Position numbers and translations under genes: made by a program | The notes under the pieces: model-generated | What the model saw: only the letters and a program-made list of their open reading frames with translations | Told to the model about the DNA's origin: nothing | Databases searched by the model: none | Part shown: in pieces, positions 30,921 through 42,088 of the stretch | How the letters are laid out: each line of letters starts with the position of its first letter | How positions within the stretch are numbered: position 1 is the stretch's first letter | DNA from: Halocafeteria seosinensis | Lineage: Eukaryota > Sar > Bigyra > Bicosoecida | Direction: 5' to 3' | NCBI GenBank assembly: GCA_001687465.1 | Contig: LVLI01000098.1 | Location: 1-64,000 of the forward strand | Length of the DNA stretch: 64,000 nucleotides

Positions 30921-32083
30921 GTTTGTCTCTACACATACACGCATACACGCACACACACACAAAAAAAAAACACACACACACAACAAATGATGGTTGTATC
31001 AACTATACCTGGGGGGCACAGGGAATGGGAAATGGAGAGGATAGGACTCAAACTTCAAGCAGCCGAGGACTCCGGCGAGGAGTTTGGACTCGTGGTACCT
31101 CAAGTGTTGAGGTGGAAGGGATGGATTTGGATAATGAGGTTTTGATGTCACATTAACGTATGTCGCTTGTCCTCCTTTCTCTATCACGTGCACGCTGGTA
31201 CTGGGAACGAGTTACACTAATACGACCATCTTGGCACTCAGCTGTAGAGCAGAGGAACCACTTGCTGAATATAGGACCAATGTATTCAGTAAATGAGCAG
31301 TTCGTTGTACTATGCGATGTCCTCACATCACGAGTCACCTGTTTCTCCTGGTACACCACTACTGAGGTTTCCACCACGGCAGTAGCCGTGGGTTTGGTTT
31401 GGTTTGCCCTCTTACTAGTAGCTGCATTCTATTCCAACGTGGGCCCCAATACGTTTAACCCGTAATTCCGGAGAAATCCCCTTGTGATTTCCGTGCCGCC
31501 ATGGGGGAGGCTATCATATGCTGAATTGTGGAGCTTGTATGCGACATCGTCACTGCGGTTTAAAGATGTATCTGATCTGTCTTGCTGCCGTCGGACTTCC
31601 TCGATATCGATCAGTTCGTCGAAGCAATTACATTGAAGGTTATCATACACGAATACAATACATGCTTAATTCCACCAGCTCAATATGTCTCTGTCTGCCT
31701 CAGTACAATCAGTCAAGACCATAGTACACATGTAAACGTACCACTACTCCCGGCAAGGTAAGCAGTGTTCCGCCTGGTTGAGATTGCTGCGTGCCATAGA
31801 CATATTAGACAGTTGTGCATACAGTTATAATCGCATTGATAAACTATATTAGCATGCTGAGCCTTCTTACCTACGACACCGGTAAGGTTTTTCGATTCCG
31901 GGTGCTGACTGTCGTTCAGGATTCCTCTCTTTTCGGTGTCTTCGTATCCGAAAACGACCCGAAAACCCGGAAATGTTCGGGAGGGGCAACCAACCAAGTG
32001 AGATTCATGACGATTGTACATCGATTGGTGCACTAGTACTTTTTTTTCTGCTATTTACGTTGTTCCGAAACGATACAGCAACC
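30921..32083. other. Intergenic with microsatellite
   Basis: Contains the CA/A microsatellite at 30931-30982. A plus-strand frame at 31160-31465 could encode a 101-residue peptide with one hydrophobic segment near its end (VSTTAVAVGLVWFALLLVAA), but nothing else supports it as a gene. No RNA gene recognised. Confidence 0.35.
30931..30982 (+). repeat. CA-rich microsatellite interrupted by A run
   Basis: An imperfect CA repeat, a run of ten or more A, then a further (CA)n. It lies just upstream of the ArfGAP start codon, so it probably falls in that gene's 5' leader or promoter. Confidence 0.9.
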
Positions 32084-32470
32084 ATGAGCCTTACTAGAGC
32101 ATGGAGAAACACCTGCGTCAATCTGATGCGCCGGGCTGAACAATTGGACCATAACCCGCAAGCGAGTACCATAGGAATATTCGGAGCCATGGGAGCAGCG
32201 TCAGTATTCTCTGCCGTCATGATGAAATCCATCGGAGTGGATAGTAAGTGATTATGGAACTAGATACCAGCCATGCGTAATATGTTCGGGGGACATGCTT
32301 TTTGTTCCCCTTGGACGTCCCCTGTGTATGGTCCCTCAATCCATGATGCTCGCTCTATACACATAATAATGATTGTTTCACATCGAACTATTCGGCATGG
32401 TTGTCACAATACAGATAAAGCACAACGCCGAATGGATCAAGAGTTTGAAAAGTATGGAGTCAAGGAATGA
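32084..32470 (+). CDS. Small single-span membrane protein, 71 residues
   Basis: Exons 32084-32243 and 32415-32470 join in phase 1 across a 171-nt intron (GTAAGT...ACAG). The product starts MSLTRAWRNTCVNLMRRAEQ, has one hydrophobic segment (IGIFGAMGAASVFSAVMM) and ends in a charged tail (RRMDQEFEKYGVKE). Size and shape resemble small mitochondrial inner-membrane subunits or assembly factors, but I recognise no family. The intron is longer than others here, so an additional small exon could be hidden in it. Moderate confidence because the gene is short. Confidence 0.5.
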
Positions 32471-32814
32471 CCTCCGGGTCCTTGACCACGGGAGTTTGCG
32501 GATCCCGGTACACCAAGGAAGTATGAAGCAGGAAAGATATGTTCATGGATATACAGTTTCGTATTGATTCAAGGTTCCGTCGAATGCCGCTCGCCTCAGG
32601 GATTAGACTCTGTACTCGTGCTGTTTTTCTTAGAATACTTGTGGACGGCGCTACGTATTTGGAGGATAGAAGACAACCGAATAAACAACACACGCAATGT
32701 GGGATACAAATGTGTTGTATTGCTTTTTTTTTTCTCTTCCACAATGTCTTGGGTGAGAAGAAGCGTTATAAGTGGTGAATGAAGCCTACATTATTAACCA
32801 ATGACGTGGCCCCT
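32471..32814. other. Short convergent intergenic stretch
   Basis: Lies between the 3' ends of the small membrane protein gene and the 5-phosphatase gene. A T run near 32725-32735 is the only notable feature. No gene seen. Confidence 0.4.
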
Positions 32815-35800
32815 TCATGGAAGCTGCCCTTCCTCGTCGTCATCACTCAAGTATTCCACATCAGAGTCGCTGACATACTGTGTAGTTGCATAAGGAGCCG
32901 GAGGTGCTCGATCCTGTGACCGATTATTTGTGGAAGTTCCCTTTACTTGCTTTGATGCGTTTGTCTCGTAGTACGCTGGCTCATTTAGCTCAGGCTCCTC
33001 CTCGTAATCAGTGGAGCGAGCAGCGCGATGTCGCCGTTCTCGCCGCTCCCGGGAGCGACTGCGTGATCGAGGACGTTCACGGCGCCCGTGGCCAGTTGGC
33101 TGAGCTGGTGGCGGAGCTTGTCCTTCCTCAGTATCCACTTCTTCATATCTATCACTCTCAGGAGTTAAGGTGCGTTGTGCACTTGGAGGTTGACTCATGG
33201 GCGTCTCATGGTGGTGATGAGATTGAGTTACATTCGCATCATAATGCACAGTTGCGGTAACAACAAACTGAGCGTTGATGCCCTTGCCGCGATTATCCTT
33301 CAATACAGCACCTGACGACGTTAAGGGTGCGAAGTACGTGTGCGAATGTTCCCCTATTCCAGTAAAGCCACCCTCTCCCAGATTAACGCTGCATTGTGCC
33401 TTCGTGTTGTCGTCAAGGGATACCTTCAGCATCAAGTGCTGGTATGGTAGGCTTGAGAGTCTGGAAATTGTGTGGCGTATTGTACCCGAAATTTTTTCTT
33501 GGGTCTCTGACCGCGCATCCATGCTAAATACCGTTCCGGCGCGAACAACCTTGGCACGCTCTGGAAGATCATCGCTATCTTCGAATGGTAAAGGAAACAA
33601 CATTATCACTGCACGAGGAGTTCGCATTTGGCCACGGAAGTCAACGCGAACGTTAGAGACCGAAATAACAACGTTGACAGGTTTCAAAACCATGGGTGCC
33701 TCCTCACTCCCAGGTCCAAGTAGCATTGGTCCGCTGCTCCCATATCCTTGCATTCGCGCACTAACGTCCGCAGAGACAGGGTCAAGATCCTCCGGTGGAG
33801 GGCACCAATCGGGGGCTTGTCCCATTTCCAAAAGATGCCTCAACATTTTTTCATACCATTTGTCCATACTATCAATGGCAACCTTCAAGTTAAACACAGC
33901 GTATACTGGAGAGTGGTCACTGACATCCATTCCTGCGGTGATTTAGGAGAAAAATTGCAGTTGTATTAACAAGCAGGGGTAGCAAAGGAAAGTCGCCTTA
34001 CCATCATTGACAGAGCGGTAAATGTGAGGACTCGCCGCGGGTTCGTTTTCATCCTCCAATACAGGTGCCAGTTCACCTAACCGGTCGGGAAGACTGTGGT
34101 AGAGTATCCTGTCTGTGAAGCTAGGTATTCGGTCCATCTTCCGGCCACCTTTATAAAACGGTTCCTTGAACTTCGTGTTATAGACCTGGTCTGGCCAGTC
34201 CGGGTCGTCATAGTTGGTAGGCTTCCGGTTTTCAACTGAAATGCAATACATAGTAACGTTATCAGAGCTTGCCCACAGTAGGGAATATGCATGCCATACT
34301 TACACTTCTTATAGGTAGGCAAGAAATCATCAGCCATAATCGGTTCATGGAAACCGTAAAACGCATGCCCTTCGTCGCGTTCCTTGAGAAGTTCATCGTA
34401 CTTTTGCAGAAGTAAGAGCTGTTCCCCTTTCGACAGCAGCGACTTAGCTTCATCGGCCGAAACTCCCTTGCAGTGATAGTTCAGGTCACCTAACCACACA
34501 ACGTGATGAAAACTCTCGTTAAGTCCATAACCTCGCGCTCCTAACTTGGCTCCGAGCCGTTCCGTGAGATCCACATATTGCTGACGGCGCATGTCCGACC
34601 GTTTGCTAGCCATATGCGCTGTCACGAATACCATCGTCGTATCGTATATACCTGGACGGACGATAAGTCCAATGAAGATAAATTCGGTAGCGAGTTCTTA
34701 GCGAGCAAACCCAATACTTACCTAATGCTACACCTGCACCGCCTTTTGATCCTTCAGAAGCACCGAAGGCATGCTTGTAAGTTCCCAGGAGTCTGATGTA
34801 AGGCGCAAATTGACGCTGAACAAATACAGCGATACCAGTGAACTTCGGATGAAGGAAAGCTCCATCACCTCTCCCCCAAACACGGTCTAACATATCCGCT
34901 TGAGTAGCAGCTATCTCTGGCTCATGTACCTCGTGCTCTTCAACAAGGGCTTGCACATTCTTCGCCCGCGCAAGGCGTCTGGAATTTTGATGCTGCTCTG
35001 CTTCGCGTAAGGATTCCAGTTTACACATGAGAGGCAATTGGTAGCAGTCCGTATGCATTTCTATAGCTTCATATATCCGGTCATTGATACCTTCTTGAAG
35101 GCCAAGAACATATACGTCGTAACCTTGAGGAATAAACTGTTCCAAAATATCACTGACATAATCACGTTCCTGTTCCAAATCCACATTCTCAAAAGGATCC
35201 TGTTTACCGAGCAAAGAACAAAGACACCAGTGAATGCAAGGAGACAGTCAGGGAATCTACCAGATCCAGACATACCTTAGCACCAACGTTCCACGTCCCT
35301 GTCCAAATCCGAATATTTCCTTCTGCTCGTTCCACACCTTTCAGTTCTCCTGCTTCATCCTGCATCGTGGACACAAACTCCTCTGCAGAACCAACGGTAG
35401 GTGTCCGACCAGAAACAGACCCCCCTCCGCCAGCTGCTGCCGCTCCTGCTCCTCCAGTAATTGCCTTTTTATGAAGAGACATGAGGGACGATTTAATCTC
35501 TCGTAGTTCATCTTGCATCGCGGGAATACTGTTCAAAGAGGACAAATAACGCATGATTTGGTGCTGTCCCTCGCGCAGCGAGTGGACTTCTTCGGTCAGG
35601 GTTGACAGGTGCTGTTCAATCTGGGACCGGGAAAGCTTTGCTTTACGGCGATGTTCACGTTCTGGTCCATTCTTACTTGATCTCACGACGACGGTAGAAC
35701 CCTTATTTTGGTTGGTAGAGCTTGATCTTGTTTTTCCATCGCCTCGTTGCTCGGGGGGATTTTTGGTCTCCTCATCCTCTTCATTCGCGGTAGTGGAGGG

Positions 35801-35872
35801 CTGTTGCCCTGCACTAGCGGCATTGGGATCTCGTCTACGTGATGTGGACGACGACATACTGGTCCTTGGCAC
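32815..35872 (-). CDS. Inositol polyphosphate 5-phosphatase
   Basis: Five exons in transcript order: 35872-35276, 35199-34722, 34651-34304, 34235-34002 and 33932-32815, about 924 residues; all introns are GT-AG, 68-76 nt, in phase. The N-terminal ~170 residues are charged with a predicted coiled coil (IEQHLSTLTEEVHSLREGQ). The catalytic domain follows with the family motifs: GTWNVGAK, VLGLQEG, VFVTAHMAS, WLGDLNYHCKG, LPTYKK, RIPSFTDRILYHS and SDHSPVYAVF. These residues coordinate Mg2+ and remove the 5-phosphate from phosphoinositides such as PI(4,5)P2 or soluble inositol phosphates. The C-terminal ~330 residues hold a predicted beta-rich region, then an Arg/Ser- and acid-rich tail. No SAC or SH2 domain is present. 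The Met five codons downstream (MSSSTSRRRD) is an alternative start. Confidence 0.92.
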
Positions 35873-37159
35873 CGTATGGGCCCCTTAAATTAACGCTCAA
35901 TGGCTTAACGATAGCCGTTGATAACGGGGAGACGAGGGATTTATCGACGATAACAACAACAACAGCTCCTCTCGTTCGCTCTCTCCACCATAAACATGTC
36001 CACCCTTTTGGTCCTTATTAGCTTATGTCGGCTGTGTGCTTACAACGACACGCAAACGGACAATTGGAGTACGGGAAGCGAGTTCAAATTTTTGGCGCCA
36101 AAAGTCTCCCCACTCTCTCCTTGAAGTTGGTTGAGGGCCTGAGCTTGAGGCTCGCCAGAAGTTCAGCAGCAGAACCCAGGAAGGAAGGAAGCAGTGCACA
36201 GTACACAATCCATAACTAGTGGTAGGAAATTAGACAAAGTCCATTTGAGTAACTAGAGTGAAATAAAGGCTGTCCTCCTACGCCACGCACCAACACGCCG
36301 ACAATGACATTCAGATCGGGAGGGAGGAATCTTGTATACACACACACACATATGTGACAAATAGCCCACCGGCCGGGGAGTTGACCGCATCCTCTTAACG
36401 AGGAGCGGTTTGCGCCCGTGTTAAGCAGCGACGGTCCCGCTGTTCCTGCAGCCTTGCTGACATGCGCCTTGAGGGAACAAAACACTGGTTTTGCTCAGGA
36501 GGCATCTTGTATAGGTGGTACTGGATACTGGCAGTACCATACAACTGGACTTTGCTTCATTCAGCTGCGTATCCATGAGACTAAAGCTCCCACGAATACG
36601 TACTCACAATACCAATCTGTTGAGTATATACCTTTCAAATAGAGCAGAGCAGCGATTTAGTACAGTGGTAGTTCAATTGATTGACCACTTCGCTTCCGCA
36701 TCAGCCGAAGCACAATTCGCGTGGTAGCAGTCGGGATCATTGCTGTGCTTGGTGAATTCTGAAGCACTGACCACATGAATAAGTCAATCGATACTCCATT
36801 CGCAGAAAAGTGACCTTTTGCCTCTAGGAATCATCACACTGAGGACGCTGGAACTGGAATTGTTGATTTCTTACAATGAACGTAGGTCAAACGACGAACT
36901 TCCTTGAAGAACGTACCGAGCACACAATTAACCACAAGCACCGGTGTCAAGGGTCGTTTGGTGTGTATATAGGATGGGGCTTTGCCTCACTGGCCAATGG
37001 CCAAGTTGCAGTGGAAGTTGAAGTTGGGCAGGCACAGAACAATTTCCTTACAGAAGCTATAAACACATTCCACTCAGAATTTCGACTTGTCCCATAGCGA
37101 CGGAATGCAGAAACCACCAAGGCATCGTGAGTGGCTGTAGAGCAGGGTCGCTGTAAATA
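35873..37159. other. Divergent intergenic region with repeat copy
   Basis: Lies between the 5-phosphatase and OSCA-type genes, which are divergently transcribed, so both promoters should be here. It contains the dispersed hairpin repeat (36346-36492) and a short CA run at about 36338-36352. A tRNA-like A-box word near 36658 has no matching B box. No further gene supported. Confidence 0.4.
36346..36492 (-). repeat. Dispersed two-hairpin repeat, inverted copy
   Basis: Its reverse complement matches 60708-60861 at about 93% by eye, from aaccagtg through the ccggccggtgggct block to a terminal gt-rich run. The core has a 9-bp stem with one bulged T (CCGC+TCCTC / GAGGA+T+GCGG, loop GTTAA), preceded by a shorter stem (CCGT/ACGG). 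It contains no coding frame. It is next to a CA microsatellite, as expected at the tail of some short mobile elements. Confidence 0.85.
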
Positions 37160-40100
37160 ATGTCTGTGGACGAAGAACAGCCGTCCGAGCCGGATTTGGC
37201 TACGGACGCCGTCTTATCCTCTCTTTACATCAACGTAGGGACCTTCATCGCCATCACATACTCTGTGAGTGTACTCCGAAAGATTGTACCGGAGTTCTTT
37301 CACCCTCGGCAATACAAAGTGGATGATTATGGGGCAATCCACCGCCGGGAACTTCCTGGGAAAACCCAGTTACCCCCAAATTCCCGTAATCAAGACTTGT
37401 ACGTACGGTAAATATTCGATCAAGATGATGGTGTATCTTAGTTTTACTGAATGGTTTTTCGATACTCCGACAGGAGAGTGACCCGGGACAGCGATGGACG
37501 AGGTCCACCCATCATCCCTGAGCAGTGGACACTTCAATGGATCCTCTTCGTGTGGAGCATTCCTCTGGAGACTGTTTTGAATAAAGTGTAAGGAACTCAG
37601 GTCTTGGATTAGCGTTTATGGCAACGTCCAAAGGCATGGACATGATGTACAGGGGACTAGATGCGTATATGTTCTTACGCTTTGGTCAACGGTTGGGACT
37701 GTTTTTTGCGTTGCTGACCGTCGTCGGTTGCGGGGCAATGCTACCCATAAATAGATTTATGGGAACAAATGGCGCCTCTGGATTCGATCAGTTCTCAATG
37801 GCGAATGTCGCTCAGTCCGATAGCATTTTGTGGGTGCATGCCCTCTCTGTTACTTTGTTCACTTGCGCAGCTTACTATATGGTGCTATCGCTTGAGAGAG
37901 AATACGTGGAACTACGACATCGATACTTGCGCCATGGAATGTATTACAGAACAACGCCAAAACCAAAGAGTGTAGATCGGTCGCAAGTGGGTCGCTCAGA
38001 GCGTCGAACAGATGACAATACTGCCAATGCCTCCAGTGCCACCAGCGGTCAGTTTCTGCAACGACAACTCTTTGATGGAGTCATGGAGAAGCTACGACGA
38101 TGGCTCGTCCACGTGCCAGAAATGAGTGAAAGTAACGTTGATTCAAGAATTGATCAACCGTACATCCACAAACCAAGACTGTACACCATTATGGTAGAGG
38201 ATCTCCCCTCGTGGATCAGGTGCGATGGGCAGCTCTACTACTTCTTTGATTTCTTCTTCCCTCATAAAGTCCATCGCGCCTCTTTGATCATGTATGCATC
38301 CGAGTTGGATGGACTATTTGCAGCACGGAACTCGACACTAAGGCTTTTAGAAACGGCTGAGCAGTTCAAGGAGTATGATAATGCGGACACTACCGGTGGC
38401 AAGACGTCCAGCGAAGTTACTGAGGAGGAGAAACAGCGTTTGCTTGGTACCTCCACAAGCTCCCAGAACAGAGACAGCAGGACATCGTCGACTGATGACA
38501 ATGTGCAGTTAGTTCTATTTCCGCAGAATATCCAGTCGTATGCCAACCGATACTGCTGTGGTCCGTTTTATCGTACTCTTTGTTGTGGTTGTTACAAACG
38601 CTGCTGCTCTTGCTGCGACGATGGTGGACGCCATGAATCACAGCTTATTGAAGCTCTTGGAAGTATGGAACAATGTGTGTTAAGCAATGGGAAAACGTAC
38701 AGAGTTCATGCTCGTCCTTACTTGGAAAAATTATTGGAGGTACAGACGAATAAGCTGCAGGAACTGCGGAACGTCGCGAAAATTCAACTGCGTCCTAAAA
38801 AGGGACTTCGTAACGCAGTGGCTGAAGAGGGCCGTACTCCGGATACTTCTCTTACCTCAACTTTGAAGCAAACCGGTCTACTGGTAAAAGATGTGTACAG
38901 AGACGGATACCATTACACCGCCGAGCTCATAACTGGCCCCGACACAACCTCGCGGCAAAACCAAGAAGGTTTCCGTCCATCTTCGACCGGCTTCGTTACA
39001 TTCACCTCTAAGGAAGCTGTAGTGCAAGCAGTATGGCTGAGTAAAGCGCAGCATAGCTCCGACAACGCATGGCAACTCAACGAAACTCTTAGAGAAATCC
39101 AATCCCAAGAGGGGGGTGGGGAGCGATTACATCTCTTGGCCAAAGAATCTCTATCAATCCACCAGGCACCGGCACCTGAAGACGTACGTTCTTTGCTCAT
39201 AGGTAGTTACTCATCTAGAAGTAACGTTCTTACCTTATATGTGTCTGCCTTTCCCCTGTGTGTATTTTGCAGTTGATATGGTCTCATCTAACTGTATCGA
39301 AGTATATTCGAAGACCGCGCAAGTTGTTTGCGTTGCTATGCAGTCTCCTAGTACAGCTTTCGTATTCTGGATTCGTTGCTTTAGTCTCTAGCCTCGTGTC
39401 GGCTGAGAACTTTCAAAAGATCGTCCCTCTTTTTGGCAGTGTTACTCAGAGCAACTCATTCTTGCGAGGATTTTTTACTGGGTTCTTGCCTGCGTTTCTC
39501 GTGGCTCGGATCCTTGCCTACTTGAGTCCATTACTGGACTGGCTCTCCGAAATGGAATTTACTCCAACGAGGTCCCGTAGTACAGCGGCTACAATTTCGA
39601 AAATGTTCCGTTTTCAAGCTTGGCAAGTTATGTTCATTTTCGCTATATCCGGAACAATCCTTGATTCACTCCACCGAATCCTAGACAATCCGGGTGAAAT
39701 TTTTTATCTACTAGGGGCATCTCTACCTCGGCTCTCGACGTTTTTCATCAACCTGCTAATGGTGTGGACGTTCTCGATGCTTCCTGGAAATCTCTTGCGC
39801 TGGTGGCCGTTGACCAAGTATTATTTCAACTTCCGAGGTATTAGTCTGCTTCGATCTATTCTCTCACTGAATGCAGAAGGCAAAGATCGCAAACCAAAGC
39901 ACACGTGGCAGCTGTGGAAGATGACCCGACGACAGTTTTTTGAAGATGTACTGCTGGCATCAGGATTCTCCTGGTCATTCGAAGTAACGAACACACTCTT
40001 GGTCTTTCTTATCGGTATCACGTATACCTCTTTGAATCCGATGATTGCTCCTTTCGCTATGGCGTTCTACTGTGTGGCAGGCTTTGTTTGGAAGTACTCC

Positions 40101-40544
40101 TTCCTGTACATCAACCACAAAAAGTGGGAAACTGGAGGCAGCTTATTGTTCCCGTTCATGGTGAGACGAATAACAACCTCGCTGATTGTATTCCAGATGA
40201 CGTACGTCGGATTCTTGGGGATGAAACATAGCCGAAGCGTTGTAATACTCGTCCCACTCCTTTTCTTGACTTGGAGCTTCGACCGTTTTATTCGACGGAA
40301 GTACGAGGATTTTGCTGAAACATTATCTCCCCGTGAGTGCCGAGAAGATGACAAACTGCAAGAGCATAACCATTCCCAGCAAAAAGACTCTGCCTTTTCG
40401 TCCTTAGAAGAACTCAAGAAGAAGGAGTTTAGCAAAGAGGAGTCGTCCGTATGCTTTGACTCTGCTTATCTACGCCCAAGCCTGAATCCGCAGAGCGATT
40501 GGAAACCTCATGACGTTTCAGTAGACCACGCTTTGTACTGCTGA
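37160..40544 (+). CDS. OSCA/CSC1-type (DUF221) cation channel
   Basis: Exons 37160-37407, 37474-37587, 37653-39183 and 39273-40544; introns 65-89 nt, in phase; about 1054 residues. The N-terminal membrane domain has an opening segment, then the family motif GLDAYMFLRFGQRLG and further spans. A long cytosolic region follows (~37920-39180; Ser/Thr-rich, with a cysteine cluster CCGPFYRTLCCGCYKRCCSCC and a predicted RNA-recognition-like fold as in other members). It ends TKEAVVQAVW...APAPED|LIWSHL, the usual junction to the channel domain. The C-terminal half carries about nine hydrophobic segments with FFTGFLPAFLVARILAYL and WTFSMLPGNLLRWW. Family members are mechano- or osmo-gated calcium-permeable channels or lipid scramblases. 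The cysteine cluster in the cytosolic loop is not a general feature of the family. Confidence 0.9.
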
Positions 40545-40954
40545 TGTATTCTCTAATGTGGCTAAGCAAGTTGGTCAACTGTCAGAATACATGTTGATCC
40601 CACTGTATTCGCTCCTGTCACGGAAGTTTATCCATGTTGTAGCTTGTTCTTCGATGTCTGTACAACCACAAGCATTTCGTCGTGAGGTAAACAATGGAGT
40701 GTAAATGAGTTTATGCAGTACGAGCTAACCTAAGTAGGGCATCGGGACTTCTTGCTTGCGAGCATCCATACACTCTACTTTACTTCTCGTCTAGGATCTG
40801 TGTACAAATTCCATTGGCATGCATCGGTTACGTTAGTTGCTCTACCTTCTACACGTATGCTAATTGTTATTACATCCGTTGTACAATATCATGATGTACT
40901 TGAATGTGTTTTCCCATATACAGTCAAGTATGGATTACTGTACAAATATTGGCC
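40545..40954. other. Convergent intergenic stretch
   Basis: Lies between the 3' ends of the OSCA-type gene and the first copy of the VRNPxWG membrane family. No gene, RNA or repeat recognised. Confidence 0.4.
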
Positions 40955-42088
40955 TTATGACATCGCCATCGGCAGCTCACCATCACATAGATTCACCAAT
41001 TCGAACCATGCATCCACAATTGCATACGAAGGGATCGAGCTTTCGAAAAAGCCCCATAAAGGATTCCTCACCAGGAATTCGTAGACTGTCATATACTTAT
41101 GAGTGGTGTCTAACTGAAGACTGAGGGCTTTCCAGAAGCTCACGTTTTTTGCTAACGTCATCCGAGCAACCTCAGAGCGGTGGAATCCACCATCTTTTCT
41201 AACTAGTCTACCCACTAGCTGGAAACCCTCCACATCACCAAGTTCATTCTGTTGAACAGCCACACGGTACCGTTGCCAACAGTGATAAATTGGCTCTACG
41301 AGAGCAGCAGCCATCAGCTTTAGGAAAAGAATAAAATATTGCACGAGATCAACAGTTGCCGTCACAAGTAGCGGTGGCAAGTAGCAAAACGTAAATCCAA
41401 GTGTTCCGAAAATTGCAAGCGCCCAGGCAAACAGTGGAATGAAGCTCCAAGCCAACAATCCCATCCCACATCGATATAGCGGCGGACTGTCATCACGACG
41501 GAAACACAAGACGGGAAATACGCAGTCCCGGCAAATGGCGAAACTAGCGTCTGCGGGATCTTTGTGGAAACCACTTTGTCCCGGTTGCCGGTTATTCGCC
41601 GGCTCTTCAGCGCAGCAGGCACCGAAACAACAGCGCCACTCGAAAGGTTGCATCGGTAGCATAGAGTCAAATCGGCGATACCAAGGAGATTGCATAATAA
41701 AGTATGAACCCTCTCCGTCCAACCAGTGTTGGTATGCCTCTCGTCCAGCAAGCTCGGCGTCTTGGCCTTCTTCTCCTTCATCTTCGTGCGTGGGTTCCAA
41801 ACCAATTTGGATTGACGTGTAGAGTCTCCAGCAAAGCCATCGAGCGGTGCAGAACACGGATGCAAATTTGACAAAGTGAATGAAGACCGGGAGAAAATAG
41901 GATGGGTAAGGCGATTCAATCACCGTGTCGACAGCGAACTCGTTTTCGTCGGCAGCGGAATGCAGTTGCTCCATGTCTTCGGCGAACTTTGGGTGGATGC
42001 CAGAAACGCTGCTGCTGATCTCATGGACATCTAGTTCCTGCGCCAAATCTTTCCTAAATTGCTTGGGATTGACAAAAACTCGTGCCAT
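40955..42088 (-). CDS. VRNPxWG-family membrane protein, subfamily A
   Basis: Intronless, 377 residues, intact. It starts MARVFVNPKQFRKDLAQELD, a conserved opening (FR-x2-L-x2-E). A first hydrophobic region follows PYPS (YFLPVFIHFVKFASVFCTARWLCW), then an acidic loop, SYFIMQSPWYRRFDSMLP, and a cysteine-rich stretch. A hydrophobic hairpin or triple span comes next (LLAWSFIPLFAWALAIFGTL and following), ending in ALVEPIYHCW. The C-terminal soluble part has LAKNVSFWKALSLQL and FLVRNPLWGFFES, then IVDAWFEL. Four other loci in this window share this plan. No known family recognised. Location is probably an internal or plasma membrane, as there is no clear signal peptide. The gene looks functional because its frame is intact while its sister at 55858-57052 is broken. 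Confidence 0.75.
   Translation of the reverse strand: MARVFVNPKQFRKDLAQELDVHEISSSVSGIHPKFAEDMEQLHSAADENEFAVDTVIESPYPSYFLPVFIHFVKFASVFCTARWLCWRLYTSIQIGLEPTHEDEGEEGQDAELAGREAYQHWLDGEGSYFIMQSPWYRRFDSMLPMQPFEWRCCFGACCAEEPANNRQPGQSGFHKDPADASFAICRDCVFPVLCFRRDDSPPLYRCGMGLLAWSFIPLFAWALAIFGTLGFTFCYLPPLLVTATVDLVQYFILFLKLMAAALVEPIYHCWQRYRVAVQQNELGDVEGFQLVGRLVRKDGGFHRSEVARMTLAKNVSFWKALSLQLDTTHKYMTVYEFLVRNPLWGFFESSIPSYAIVDAWFELVNLCDGELPMAMS

Noticed and set aside
30019-30990. Plus-strand 323-codon frame
   Set aside because: Antisense to the ArfGAP gene, whose zinc-finger motif is unmistakable on the minus strand. The plus-strand frame is Ser/Cys-rich with no domain.
36650-36735. Possible tRNA gene
   Set aside because: An A-box-like word (tagtacagtggtag) is present, but there is no B box and no acceptor stem can be paired at the right distance.
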